Assembly (NCBI GenBank): GCA_934119955.1
Contig: CAKOSZ010000004.1
Location: 1-64,000, forward strand
Origin: an uncultured Bacilli bacterium
GTDB lineage: Bacteria > Bacillota_I > Bacilli_A > RF39 > UBA660
Direction of reading: 5' to 3'
Length of the DNA: 64,000 nt
Shown here: positions 51,694 through 60,881 of the stretch, piece after piece
Position numbering within the stretch: the first letter of the stretch is position 1
How the letters are laid out: each line of letters opens with the position of its first letter
The notes under the pieces: model-generated
What the model saw: only the letters and a program-made list of their open reading frames with translations
What the model was told of the DNA's origin: nothing
The model's database searches: none
Translations under genes and position numbers: made by a program

Positions 51694-52548
51694 ATGAGTA
51701 AAAATGGTAAATTATTATTTAGAAATTATGATCCTTATGTAACTAGTCCATATGGTTATAGAACTCATCCTATTACTAAGATTTATACTAAACATGATGG
51801 AGTAGATTATGGAACATATGATAAAAAATTACCAACTTATGCAATAGAAGATGGTAGGGTTGTTAGAACAGGTTATACTAATATAAATGGTAATTTTGTC
51901 TATGTAACTTATCCAAGATTAAATAAAAATGCTATATATCAACATTTAGATAGTATAAGTGTTAAAAATGGTCAAAAAGTTGATAGTAATACTATAATTG
52001 GTTATACTGGAAAAACCGGATCAGCAACGGGAATACATTTACATTTTGGTTTCTTTCCTACAAGTGATCAAAATAAAGATTGGTATTCTAAAAACTGGAT
52101 TAACTTTGAAGAATATGATTATCCCGAATTAATAAAACAAGTTGGTACTCCTGTATCAAGAGATACAAATAACAAACAAATCGAAGTTAAAGTAAATGAA
52201 TTAAGAGCTAGAAATGCTCCAAACGGTGAAATACTAGGTTATATTAATTTAGGTATTTATAATATAATAGATAGTGAAACTAATTATGGTTATACTTGGT
52301 ACAAAACTCATGAAAATTATTGGATAGCCTACAACAAAGATTGGGAAGTTTTATACGAAAAAGAAGTAAAAGAAAATATGAGTGATGATAAAGATAATAA
52401 TCAAGATATAGATGAACCTAAAAAAGACCTAGAAAACGAAGAAGAAACTAAGAAAAATGATGATTGTAAAAAGAAAATATGGTACAGGGTAATAGATTTC
52501 TTATTAGATGTATTTAAAAAAGTTTTAAGTCTTTTCAAAATTAATTAA
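51694..52548 (+). CDS. M23 family endopeptidase with SH3-like domain
   Basis: About 284 residues. The LytM/lysostaphin-type peptidase domain comprises residues 10-145: THPITKIYTKHDGVDYG supplies zinc ligands His34 and Asp38, and GIHLHFG holds the catalytic His and third ligand. An SH3-like wall-binding domain (about 155-225, VNELRARNAPNGEILGYINL) and a Lys/Glu/Asp-rich tail ending in an amphipathic helix follow. There is no signal peptide, unusual for a wall hydrolase; a phage-lysin-like release or a non-classical export route is possible. GGAGGTGAT precedes the ATG. Confidence 0.85.
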   Translation: MSKNGKLLFRNYDPYVTSPYGYRTHPITKIYTKHDGVDYGTYDKKLPTYAIEDGRVVRTGYTNINGNFVYVTYPRLNKNAIYQHLDSISVKNGQKVDSNTIIGYTGKTGSATGIHLHFGFFPTSDQNKDWYSKNWINFEEYDYPELIKQVGTPVSRDTNNKQIEVKVNELRARNAPNGEILGYINLGIYNIIDSETNYGYTWYKTHENYWIAYNKDWEVLYEKEVKENMSDDKDNNQDIDEPKKDLENEEETKKNDDCKKKIWYRVIDFLLDVFKKVLSLFKIN

Positions 52549-52553
52549 ATTTT

Positions 52554-52585
52554 AACTATCAATATTAATTTATTGATAGTTTTTT
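52554..52585 (+). terminator. Rho-independent terminator after M23 gene
   Basis: AACTATCAATA (52554-52564) and TATTGATAGTT (52571-52581) form an eleven-base-pair stem, followed by T residues. Confidence 0.8.
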
Positions 52586-52779
52586 AAATTATTAAAAAAA
52601 AGGTAATTTTTGATTTTACCAAGCCTTAAAGATATAAAAAATATCTAAATTTATTAAATTACCCTAAAAAGTAGTATAAATTGCCAGAAAAATAAGGTCA
52701 AATTAAAAAATCACCTATTTGCAAATAAATTTGATACCTGTTAAGATGTTTTTGCTTGCAAGCATTAGACAGGAGGATT

Positions 52780-53673
52780 ATGAATAAAAATAAAAAAAGA
52801 ATTTTACAAGTAAGATATGATAAGTTATTTCATGATTTATTTAATGAAAATGATATGAATTTATTAGAATGGGCTTCATCACAAATACTTGAATGTGATG
52901 TAAAAGAGATTAAAGGTAATGTTAGTGTTTTAAATATTAGACTACCAAGAATTAATGAAAATGAAAGAGTAAAATATGTTGATTTAGTAGTTATTTATAA
53001 AAATCAAAAAATAATAATTGAACTTAATAATAATTATCGTGGTTTTTATCTAAGAAATGTTTTATATGCTTTGAATAATTTATCTAATTATTATAATTTA
53101 GATAAATATAATTACTATGATAAAGAGAATTTTTATAAAGTAATACTAGTTAATCTTAATTGGTATAAAAGTAAAAATTTTAGCAAAAAAATTCCCTTAA
53201 AAAAAATAACTACATATGATTATCCAATGGATGATATTTTAAAAAAGCATTACAATGTTGATTATTTTATCAAAATAATAAATATTAATCTTGATTATTA
53301 TGAAAAATTAGGTTATGATAATCTTGACAATTATGATAAATTATATAAATTGCTAACTGTTGATACAGAAGATAAATTGAAAAATTTTTCTAAATATGAA
53401 GAGTTAAATTATTATAGTAAAAAGTTATATAATTTATCTAATGATGATAAATATTTGGAGGAAATCATGACTGAGGAAATGGAAAGAAATCTAAGAGCAC
53501 AGGAAAATTATTTAGCCGGATTGACTGATGGGGAACTTAAAGGAAAAATAGAAAATCAAACTCTTGTAGTTAAAAATTTATTAAATAAAAATATGAGTGA
53601 TTTAGAAATAATGGAAATTATTAATCTTAATCAAAAAGAATTAAAAAACATCAAGAAAGAATTAAATAATTAA
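52780..53673 (+). CDS. PD-(D/E)XK nuclease family protein (Rpn/transposase-like)
   Basis: About 297 residues. KRILQVRYDKLFHDLFNEND opens a PD-(D/E)XK core; the catalytic Asp is in KYVDLVVIYKNQKIIIELNN, with Glu-x-Asn where most relatives have Glu-x-Lys or Gln-x-Lys. The C-terminal part is a helical tail with MTEEMERNLRAQENYLAGL and a DUF/HTH-like end. Relatives include Rpn recombination-promoting nucleases and mobile PD-(D/E)XK proteins of gut Firmicutes. The ATG at 52780 follows AGGAGG. A partial copy of its C-terminus follows directly. Confidence 0.7.
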   Translation: MNKNKKRILQVRYDKLFHDLFNENDMNLLEWASSQILECDVKEIKGNVSVLNIRLPRINENERVKYVDLVVIYKNQKIIIELNNNYRGFYLRNVLYALNNLSNYYNLDKYNYYDKENFYKVILVNLNWYKSKNFSKKIPLKKITTYDYPMDDILKKHYNVDYFIKIININLDYYEKLGYDNLDNYDKLYKLLTVDTEDKLKNFSKYEELNYYSKKLYNLSNDDKYLEEIMTEEMERNLRAQENYLAGLTDGELKGKIENQTLVVKNLLNKNMSDLEIMEIINLNQKELKNIKKELNN

Positions 53674-53707
53674 TGTTTTTATAACAAAATAAATATTTGG
53701 TGTTATC

Positions 53708-53923
53708 ATGACTGAGGAAATGGATGAAAATCTTAGAGCACTAGAAAATTATTTAGCAGGTTTATTTGACGGGGAACTTAAAGTCGAACGTAAAAGAAAA
53801 AAAGAAAATCAAACTCTCATAGTTAAAAATTTATTAAAATACTCTGTTCCGGATGATATTATTGTGAATTCAACTAATATATCGTATAAAGAATTAGAAA
53901 ACATCAAGAAAAAATTAAAATAG
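53708..53923 (+). pseudogene. Duplicated C-terminal fragment of the PD-(D/E)XK protein
   Basis: This 71-residue frame copies the end of the gene before it: MTEEMDENLRALENYLAGLF against MTEEMERNLRAQENYLAGLT, then ENQTL(I/V)VKNLL and KELENIKKKLK. The nuclease core is missing. It lies 34 bases after its parent and has GGTG upstream, so it may still be translated. It looks like the residue of a tandem duplication; a free regulatory domain is the alternative. Confidence 0.6.
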
Positions 53924-53954
53924 TTTATAAACTAAAAATTTGTATGTATTTAAA

Positions 53955-53990
53955 AATGTAACTTTAAATTAGATAATAAGTTGCATTTTT
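53955..53990 (+). terminator. Rho-independent terminator
   Basis: AATGTAACTT (53955-53964) pairs with AAGTTGCATT (53978-53987, one G-U pair), with a T run. It ends the nuclease/fragment unit. Confidence 0.6.
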
Positions 53991-54124
53991 TATGCTTATG
54001 CAGATTTCATATAATCTTATAATAAAATAACAAAGTAAGAAAACGTTTTATTTGTTTTATTTTTACAAAAAAGTATTAATTTTTTTTCTATTTTATGCTA
54101 TTATATAGATGTTTGGGAGGAAAT

Positions 54125-54538
54125 ATGAAAACAAGATCAGAATTAAGAGATATTATAGTTAAAGTCTTATATCAAGTTTATATTTTAAATAATACTAAGG
54201 TTAAATATGATGTTGATACTTTAATTCATGAGCAACTAGAAATTGAAAATGAATTTGTTACTAGTTCTATTCATGGAGTTATTGATAATCAAGAAAAGAT
54301 TACAAAACTTGCAAATACTTATTTAAAGGATTGGACAATTGATAGACTTAGTAAAGTTGATAAAGCCATTTTATCTCTTGGAATATATGAACTTATATAT
54401 ACATCTACTCCTTCAATTGTTTGTATAAATGAAACAATTGAACTTGCTAAAAAGTATAGTGATTTAGAGGTTGTCAAAATGATAAATGCTACTATGGATG
54501 CAATTTATCATAATGAGGATTTAAATGGAAAACAATAA
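54125..54538 (+). CDS. nusB: Transcription antitermination factor NusB
   Basis: The 137-residue all-helical RNA-binding protein joins NusE/S10 on boxA RNA in rRNA antitermination. TRSELRDIIVKVLYQVYI, LKDWTIDRLSKVDKAILSLG and VCINETIELAKKYSD are the conserved segments. The ATG at 54125 follows GGGAGG. It overlaps xseA by 14 bases, as often seen in Firmicutes where nusB precedes the exonuclease VII genes. Confidence 0.94.
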   Translation: MKTRSELRDIIVKVLYQVYILNNTKVKYDVDTLIHEQLEIENEFVTSSIHGVIDNQEKITKLANTYLKDWTIDRLSKVDKAILSLGIYELIYTSTPSIVCINETIELAKKYSDLEVVKMINATMDAIYHNEDLNGKQ

Positions 54539-55847
54539 ATACATAACTGTTAGTCAGTTAAATAAGTATTTAAAATATAAAATAGATAACGATCCAAATC
54601 TCGATATAGTTTTTTTAAAAGGAGAAATTTCTAATTTTAAAAATCATACCAGAGGACATTTTTACTTTACTTTAAAAGATGATACTTCAAGAATAAATGC
54701 TATTATGTTTCAAGGAAATACTAGTAAAATTCCGTTTTTACCAGTAGATGGGATGAAAGTTTTAGTAACTGGTAGAGTAAGTGTCTATGAGGCAAGTGGA
54801 ACATATCAATTATATGTTGAATCCATGTTAGAAGATGGAGTAGGTTCTTTGTATCTTGCTTTCAATCAATTAAAAGAAAAACTAGAAAAAGAAGGATTAT
54901 TTAGAGTAGAACATAAAAAAACTATTCCCAAAATTCCTAAAAAAATTGGAATTATAACTGCTCCAACTGGGGCGGCGATTAAAGATATTTTATCAACTAT
55001 TAAAAGAAGATTTCCATTAGTTGAAACAATTCTTTTCCCAGCTCTTGTACAAGGTGAATATGCCAAAGATGATATTGCTAAAAAAATTAAAATAGCAAAT
55101 ACCTATAATTTAGATGTTTTAATAGTAGGACGTGGGGGAGGATCAATTGAAGATTTGTGGCCTTTTAATGAAGAAATAGTAGCCCGTGCTATTTATGAAT
55201 CAAATATTCCTATAATATCTGCTGTTGGTCATGAAATAGATTTTACAATTGCAGACTTTGTGGCTGATAAAAGAGCCCCAACTCCAACCGGTGCTGCTGA
55301 AATGGCTGTTCCTGATAAAAATGACTTAAAAACTTATTTAGAACAAGTTAATATTAGACTAAATAAAGTTATAACTAATAAATTAAATATTAATAAACAA
55401 AAATTAAATAGTTTATTAGCAAGTCAAATATTTAAAAATCCCTATCGCATGTACGAAGTAAAAGAGCAAGCATTTGATATTTTATATGAGAAAATATTAA
55501 AAGAAATGAATATTATTTTAAATAAACAAAAAGAAAATTTAAATCTATTAAAATCTAGTTTTATTTTTAAAAATCCAAATATCTTGGTAATAGATAAAGT
55601 TTATTCTTATAACGATCTTATTAAAAAACTTAAATATAATTTAGATAAAGTTTTAACTAATAAAACAAATGATTATGTAAAATTATTAAATAAGATTGAA
55701 ATATTAAATCCAATTACAACTATAAAAAGGGGATATTCAATAGTTAAAGTTAATAATAAAGTGGTAACTAGTGTCAAAGATGTAAAAAAAGGAGATATAA
55801 TAACTAACCAATTAAATGATGGTAATATACAAAGTGAGGTTATTTAA
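54525..55847 (+). CDS. xseA: Exodeoxyribonuclease VII large subunit
   Basis: Catalytic subunit of the ssDNA-specific exonuclease. The 440 residues have an N-terminal OB fold (ITVSQLNKYLKYKI, GEISNFKNHTRGHFYFTLKD), a catalytic domain with ITAPTGAAIKDIL, IVGRGGGSIEDLWPFN and SAVGHEIDFTIADFVAD, a long coiled coil (about 270-390) and the C-terminal ILNPITTIKRGYSIVK segment. The small subunit gene xseB is not adjacent but lies 1.65 kb downstream, after two paralogous unknown genes. Confidence 0.97.
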   Translation: MENNKYITVSQLNKYLKYKIDNDPNLDIVFLKGEISNFKNHTRGHFYFTLKDDTSRINAIMFQGNTSKIPFLPVDGMKVLVTGRVSVYEASGTYQLYVESMLEDGVGSLYLAFNQLKEKLEKEGLFRVEHKKTIPKIPKKIGIITAPTGAAIKDILSTIKRRFPLVETILFPALVQGEYAKDDIAKKIKIANTYNLDVLIVGRGGGSIEDLWPFNEEIVARAIYESNIPIISAVGHEIDFTIADFVADKRAPTPTGAAEMAVPDKNDLKTYLEQVNIRLNKVITNKLNINKQKLNSLLASQIFKNPYRMYEVKEQAFDILYEKILKEMNIILNKQKENLNLLKSSFIFKNPNILVIDKVYSYNDLIKKLKYNLDKVLTNKTNDYVKLLNKIEILNPITTIKRGYSIVKVNNKVVTSVKDVKKGDIITNQLNDGNIQSEVI

Positions 55848-56651
55848 ATGAAAATAAAATTTGAAAACAAAAAAGAAAAAAATTATTTAAGAAAAATATA
55901 TGATGAAGAATATGTTTTAGATATGTTTGATATTTTAAAAAAAATAAGTAAAAAACATAATATTGAAAATCCTATTATAAATGTTATTGATTATGGTTAT
56001 GATTATAAAGTTATTACTTTTTCAATTAAAGATAAAAATAAAACTAATAACTTGTTTTTAGTAAGTTTCAATGTTGATTTAAAGAAAGTATTTATTAGAT
56101 ATCCAAACAAGTGTAATTATGATTATTATAATACTACTTTTGGTAATGAAATTGTTCTTGATAAAGAAGGTTATATAAGTGCTGATAACAGTAAAAGAGT
56201 AGAAAAAATTCATTTTTCTAACCTTGAAATGATAAAAACAAATAGTCAAGTTTTAAATAGATATACTTATAATTATTATATAAATGACTGTAAATATGTA
56301 ATAAAATTAAGTTTACCTAAAAATGTTATCTTTAATGAACCATATTTTTTAAATGCACTGCTTTTAAATGAAAAAAATACAAAAGATATAATAGATTTAT
56401 ATAATATTATTAAATTATTTTTAAGAACTGAGGAGTTTTCTATTAATATTGAAAATCAAGATACTAAGGAACTACTTACAGTTAAAGATGGAGTAATTTT
56501 AGAAATTATTAAAAATATTCAAAAAGAAAACTTAGATTATACAATTAATTATCAAAAAAATGGGGATAAAGAAAAACTTGAAATTATTAACAAAGTTTTA
56601 GAACCTGAAAAAAATGTAGATATGCAAAAAATTAAAAGAAAAATAAGGTAA
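55848..56651 (+). CDS. Unknown protein, paralogue 1 between xseA and xseB
   Basis: The 267-residue protein starts directly after the xseA stop. It is a soluble alpha/beta protein without signal peptide or membrane helix. It aligns end to end with the next gene (same length; shared KFENxKxKxYLxxxY start, GYDY, RxEKxxxxN, RYTYNYxxNDxK/KYIYNYSTINDK, DLYxIxxxxxRT and LDYTINYQ/LEYTINYQ followed by KVLEP). I recognise no family. Position inside the exonuclease VII operon suggests co-expression with it. Confidence 0.55.
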   Translation: MKIKFENKKEKNYLRKIYDEEYVLDMFDILKKISKKHNIENPIINVIDYGYDYKVITFSIKDKNKTNNLFLVSFNVDLKKVFIRYPNKCNYDYYNTTFGNEIVLDKEGYISADNSKRVEKIHFSNLEMIKTNSQVLNRYTYNYYINDCKYVIKLSLPKNVIFNEPYFLNALLLNEKNTKDIIDLYNIIKLFLRTEEFSINIENQDTKELLTVKDGVILEIIKNIQKENLDYTINYQKNGDKEKLEIINKVLEPEKNVDMQKIKRKIR

Positions 56652-56694
56652 TTAGAATAAATAATATAAATATTATTAAAAAAGTGAGGTAAAT

Positions 56695-57498
56695 ATGAAT
56701 AATGTAAAATTTGAAAATAGTAAAGATAAAGCCTATTTAAAAAGAGTATATAAAGAAACATATCTTAATAATTTAATGAGTATTTTAGCAACTTTGGCTG
56801 ATAAGTATCAAATAACAAAACCAGTTATTACTGGTATTAAATTAGGTTATGATTATGAAAACATAGATATTTATTTACAAAGCAAAGATTATGAAGTTAA
56901 AAAGTATGTTGTTACAATAAATGTTCGTGAACAAAAAATGATTGTTAGAAGAATTAATAGAAAAACTTATGAATGTTTTGATATTGCCGAAGATAAATGC
57001 TTTTTAACTAGAAAAGGTTACGAAAATAAAGAGCAAAAAGTAAGAATTGAAAAAGTATATCCTAATAATCCTGATGGTTTCCAAGTACTTGCTAATAATA
57101 ATTTAGTAAGTCGTAAATATATTTATAATTACTCTACAATAAACGATAAATTTGTAATAATTTTAATTTTACCAGAAGCATTAGCCTTTAATGAAGATAT
57201 GTTCTTATCATCTTTATGTATGAATCAAGAAAAAGTAGAAGAACCAGTTGATTTATATACAATTTTAAGAGGTTTATTTAGAACTAGTAATTTACAAATT
57301 ACAGTTAGAAATAAAAGAACTGGGGAAATGATAACAGTTAGAAATGCTAAATTAATAAATTATATAGAAAATAAAACTGAGGGTGAGTTAGAATATACAA
57401 TTAATTATCAAAATGGTAATTGTTCAATAACTCATAAAGTTTTAGAACCAACTACAAATCGTGATATAAAAGAAATAATGGGAAAAATTAATAGGTGA
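56695..57498 (+). CDS. Unknown protein, paralogue 2 between xseA and xseB
   Basis: Tandem paralogue of the preceding gene, also 267 residues and soluble. The best conserved parts are the N-terminus, the Gly-Tyr-Asp-Tyr segment near residue 50, the Tyr-Asn-Tyr segment near residue 145 and the TINYQ...HKVLEPTTNRDIKEI end. AAAGTGAGGT precedes the ATG. xseB begins three bases after its stop. The two genes have diverged well beyond a recent duplication. Confidence 0.55.
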   Translation: MNNVKFENSKDKAYLKRVYKETYLNNLMSILATLADKYQITKPVITGIKLGYDYENIDIYLQSKDYEVKKYVVTINVREQKMIVRRINRKTYECFDIAEDKCFLTRKGYENKEQKVRIEKVYPNNPDGFQVLANNNLVSRKYIYNYSTINDKFVIILILPEALAFNEDMFLSSLCMNQEKVEEPVDLYTILRGLFRTSNLQITVRNKRTGEMITVRNAKLINYIENKTEGELEYTINYQNGNCSITHKVLEPTTNRDIKEIMGKINR

Positions 57499-57501
57499 GT
57501 T

Positions 57502-57732
57502 ATGGAAAAAAAAGAAAAAGAACTTTCTTTTGAAGAAAGTATAAAAAAATTAGAAACTATTGTAAGAGAACTTGAATCAGGAGATGTTTTATTAGATGAT
57601 GCTATTAATAAATTTAATGAAGCAGTTTCACTTGCTAAACTTTGTGATAATAAATTAAAAACAGCAACAGAGTCTGTTAATAAAATCTTAAATGAGGATG
57701 GATCTTTAAAAGAATTTAAAATTGAGGAATGA
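57502..57732 (+). CDS. xseB: Exodeoxyribonuclease VII small subunit
   Basis: The 76-residue helical-hairpin subunit coats the coiled-coil arms of XseA. LSFEESIKKLETIVRELESG is the family signature, followed by LDDAINKFNEAVSLAKLCDNKL. Length is standard. The gene overlaps the region of the next start and is in the nusB-xseA transcript. Confidence 0.95.
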   Translation: MEKKEKELSFEESIKKLETIVRELESGDVLLDDAINKFNEAVSLAKLCDNKLKTATESVNKILNEDGSLKEFKIEE

Positions 57733-57733
57733 A

Positions 57734-58810
57734 ATGTCTAAGAAAAAGCACAAGAAGAAAAATAATAAAAAGGTCTTAAACGGAATAGATTTAATAAATC
57801 AATCTAGTACTATAAATAATAATGAAAGTAATGAAAATGCTGATAATCAAAATGTTATAGTTGATAATTATAATGAAGAAATAAATAATAATATAAATAG
57901 TAAAGATAATAATACTAACAGTAACATAGATGATATTAAGAATCAAGATAATAAGCAAAATGATAATATAAATAACATTCCTGATAATTCTAATTTAGAT
58001 ATAAAGCCAAATGAATTAAAAAGTGAATTTGAAAAACAAGAAGATGAAATAAAAAAAGATAAAAATATAACTGAAAATTCTAATTTAGTTAATGAAAAAA
58101 ATAGTGATTTAAAAAAAGAAAAAGTTAATTTAAATGTAAATGAAAAAATTCAAAGTTTTATTAGTATTCTTTTTACTATTATAATATTTCTTGCTTTAAT
58201 ACTATTAATAATCACTTTATATAAGAATAATTTTAGTAATAATAACAACTCTTGTGATAAAGAAAAAGTATGTCAAGAGTATATTAAAAAAGATTATAAT
58301 ATAAATACCGAGGAAGTTATTAAATTTATCAAATTAAATCGAGGAATATTTTATACAATGCAAGAGTTTGATAACAAAACGGATTTAAATACTTTTATTA
58401 CTTATTATATTTGGAGTAGGGAAGGAGAGTATTTTGAGTGTAATGATGATTCTAATTGTTTAGTTACAAAAAAAGAAATAGATGAAACTGAATTATTAAA
58501 AGCAATTAAAACTTATTTAAATAAAGATTTAAAAACTTTATCATTTAACACTGATTTTAAGGATACTGATAATATTAGATTATATAAAAATAATGAAAAA
58601 ATAGTTTTAACTTTTAAAGAATTTATTTATGAATCTTTAAGACATGAAATTATTAATACGATTGTTGATGAAAACAATATAAAAGTTTATTTAGCCTTAT
58701 TAAAAAATGATAATGGTAATTATGATTATGTAGGTTACAAGGAAATTAATTTAAAATATCTTAATAATAATTATATTATAGAAAGTATTAAAACTAATTA
58801 TGCTAACTAA
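57734..58810 (+). CDS. Membrane protein with long polar N-terminus
   Basis: About 358 residues. A Lys-rich start (KKKHKKKNNKK), a low-complexity Asn/Asp/Lys stretch to about residue 140, one membrane helix (about 143-165, ILFTIIIFLALILLIITLYK), then an outer domain of about 190 residues with a Cys pair (CDKEKVC) and a further pair (CNDDSNC) that could form disulfides. No family is recognised. The ATG at 57734 follows GAGGA. It overlaps the XRE gene by eleven bases, so the two may work together. Confidence 0.5.
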   Translation: MSKKKHKKKNNKKVLNGIDLINQSSTINNNESNENADNQNVIVDNYNEEINNNINSKDNNTNSNIDDIKNQDNKQNDNINNIPDNSNLDIKPNELKSEFEKQEDEIKKDKNITENSNLVNEKNSDLKKEKVNLNVNEKIQSFISILFTIIIFLALILLIITLYKNNFSNNNNSCDKEKVCQEYIKKDYNINTEEVIKFIKLNRGIFYTMQEFDNKTDLNTFITYYIWSREGEYFECNDDSNCLVTKKEIDETELLKAIKTYLNKDLKTLSFNTDFKDTDNIRLYKNNEKIVLTFKEFIYESLRHEIINTIVDENNIKVYLALLKNDNGNYDYVGYKEINLKYLNNNYIIESIKTNYAN

Positions 58811-59435
58811 AACAGCCGATTTAATTCTTGTTTTAAGAAAAGAAAAAGGTTTAACTCAACAAGAATTAGGCGATATACTAGGTGTTAGTAGTAAAAGTAT
58901 TAGTAAATATGAAAGAGGAATATGCCTACCGAGTGATGAAGTATTACTTAAAATGACATCTTTCTTTAATATAAGTTTGGAAGAATTATTAAATGGCAAA
59001 AGAAATAAATCAAATAAAAATTTCAAAATGTTTATTTTCTTTGTTATATTAATTACTATTTTTACTTTTTTTCTTACTAAACTAAATAATCGACAAGTAC
59101 TTTTTAAATTAAATAGTAATGATTTAAACGTTGAAGTAAAAGGAGATATTTATTTAAATAAAAATAGTATTATGTTAAATATATTAAATATTAATTACTC
59201 TGGTGATGATATTAAATATGATAAATTAGAAAGTTTTTTATATATTAATAACCAATTTATTAAAAAAGATTTATCTAACTCTTTAAGTCTTAAAACATAT
59301 TTAAATAATTATCAAGTTTATTATCAAACCAATAATTTTTATTTTTTAACAAATAATAATAAAATTAAATTAGTATTAAATTATTATATAAATAATGAAC
59401 TTTTTACCAAAGATTTCGTATTTTATTTAAAGTAA
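58800..59435 (+). CDS. Membrane-anchored XRE-family regulator
   Basis: The 211 residues start with a Cro/C1-type helix-turn-helix (about 7-62): LRKEKGLTQQELGDILGVSS, then KSISKYERGICLPSD. A single membrane helix (about 76-94, FIFFVILITIFTFFLTKL) and a beta-rich domain of about 115 residues, presumably outside, follow. This layout suits a one-protein signal transducer. It is translationally coupled to the membrane protein in front and ends at a strong terminator. Confidence 0.75.
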   Translation: MLTKTADLILVLRKEKGLTQQELGDILGVSSKSISKYERGICLPSDEVLLKMTSFFNISLEELLNGKRNKSNKNFKMFIFFVILITIFTFFLTKLNNRQVLFKLNSNDLNVEVKGDIYLNKNSIMLNILNINYSGDDIKYDKLESFLYINNQFIKKDLSNSLSLKTYLNNYQVYYQTNNFYFLTNNNKIKLVLNYYINNELFTKDFVFYLK

Positions 59436-59468
59436 ACCAAATTCTACTTAAAAATGGTTTACTTTTTT
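59430..59468 (+). terminator. Rho-independent terminator
   Basis: AAGTAAACCA (59430-59439) and TGGTTTACTT (59455-59464) pair perfectly, followed by a T run. It ends the nusB-xseA-...-XRE transcript. Confidence 0.8.
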
Positions 59469-59503
59469 CATATCTTTTTATATAGTGAATTTGAGGTGAA
59501 ATT

Positions 59504-60856
59504 ATGAAGAAAAATTATTTTTTAGTAGGACTGGGAGTTTTAATTTATCTTATTCTAGTATTTGTTAATAAAGGAGATACTTTATCATTTAGTAAATTCT
59601 TAGGAATATTTTCTTTACTGGGAACTAAGGTATATGATTTTTTAATTAGTTTTAGTTTTAGGGAATTAGAATATGTTTATTATCTTGCCATTTTATGCTT
59701 TATAATTTTATTAAAAGACTTTTTAGGTAATAAAGATAGAAAGAATAGTATTTATTTATATTTAATTATTTATTTAGCAGTGCTTTTAGGATTTGTATTT
59801 TCTAGTCGTAGTAACTTAATAACTAAAAGTAGAATACTTATGTATCAAACTAATTTAATTCCTTTTAAAAGTATAATTGAAAACTTTAATAGTATTTTAG
59901 GAGTATCTTTTGGTCTTTATAACATAATTGGTAATTTTTTAATGTTAACACCTCTTGTTATTTTGCTTCCTCTTATAGTTAAACTTGATAAAAAGAAAAT
60001 GTTTTTAACTCTTTTAGTAGTTAGTTTAACAATTGAAGTAATGCAATTAATATTAAATATAGGAGCATTTGATATAGATGATATTATTTTAAATGTAGGA
60101 GGGGCTTATTTATTATATTTAATTCTTTTAAAAACTAAGTTTAATTGTAAAATCGAATATATTTTCTTAAATTACAAGGTTAAAAAGATTAAAATTACTA
60201 AAATAATAATTAATATTTTATTGTTTATTTATCTTACTTTATCTGTTTTATTTATAACTATTTTTATTAATAATTTAATAAATGAAGTTAAAATAAATAA
60301 AATAGATCTTAGTAATTTAGTATGTGTTGATAATAAAAGTACTTATATTTTAGATAGAGATAATTATCATTTCTATACTAAGTGTAAATATGATGGTTTT
60401 ATTAAAGTAGGTAATCAAGAAATAGATATTTATGATTATTTAAAGATGTATGATTATAATTCTATAAATAGCATTATAACTAGAAAAAAGATAATTACTA
60501 ATATAAAAATAATAAAGAATAATGATTATAAATTAGTTAGATCTACTATGTATGGGAAATTATATTTAGTAAATATTTCTGATATGATTTATACAATTGA
60601 TGGAGTAAATTATTCTTATTTTGAAAAAATTCAAGAGATGGATAGAAATGAAACTTATGATATTTCTTTTGATTATCCAAGTGAACTTATTTACTTAGAT
60701 AATAATGGTTCTAGTATTTATAAAAATGAATATTATTATTCCATTGATTGTAAAGAAGATAAATTTTCTAGTATTTCTGATACTTATATTACTAATCTTG
60801 ATTTAAAAATTACTAAAGATGTTTGTTTAAAACTTAATAAAAAAGTTAATTCTTAA
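59504..60856 (+). CDS. VanZ family membrane protein
   Basis: The 450-residue protein has about six to eight hydrophobic helices in residues 1-260. The VanZ-like core includes YQTNLIPFKSIIENFN, LYNIIGNFLMLTPLVILLP, LTIEVMQLILNIGAFDIDDI and LNVGGAYLLYLIL, the last two being the family's most conserved parts. The last 190 residues form an extracellular beta-rich domain not found in plain VanZ proteins. VanZ homologues are linked to teicoplanin resistance in enterococci, but most have unknown function. GAGGTGA precedes the ATG. Confidence 0.8.
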   Translation: MKKNYFLVGLGVLIYLILVFVNKGDTLSFSKFLGIFSLLGTKVYDFLISFSFRELEYVYYLAILCFIILLKDFLGNKDRKNSIYLYLIIYLAVLLGFVFSSRSNLITKSRILMYQTNLIPFKSIIENFNSILGVSFGLYNIIGNFLMLTPLVILLPLIVKLDKKKMFLTLLVVSLTIEVMQLILNIGAFDIDDIILNVGGAYLLYLILLKTKFNCKIEYIFLNYKVKKIKITKIIINILLFIYLTLSVLFITIFINNLINEVKINKIDLSNLVCVDNKSTYILDRDNYHFYTKCKYDGFIKVGNQEIDIYDYLKMYDYNSINSIITRKKIITNIKIIKNNDYKLVRSTMYGKLYLVNISDMIYTIDGVNYSYFEKIQEMDRNETYDISFDYPSELIYLDNNGSSIYKNEYYYSIDCKEDKFSSISDTYITNLDLKITKDVCLKLNKKVNS

Positions 60857-60881
60857 AATTTTTTAATTTGTTTAAAAATGG

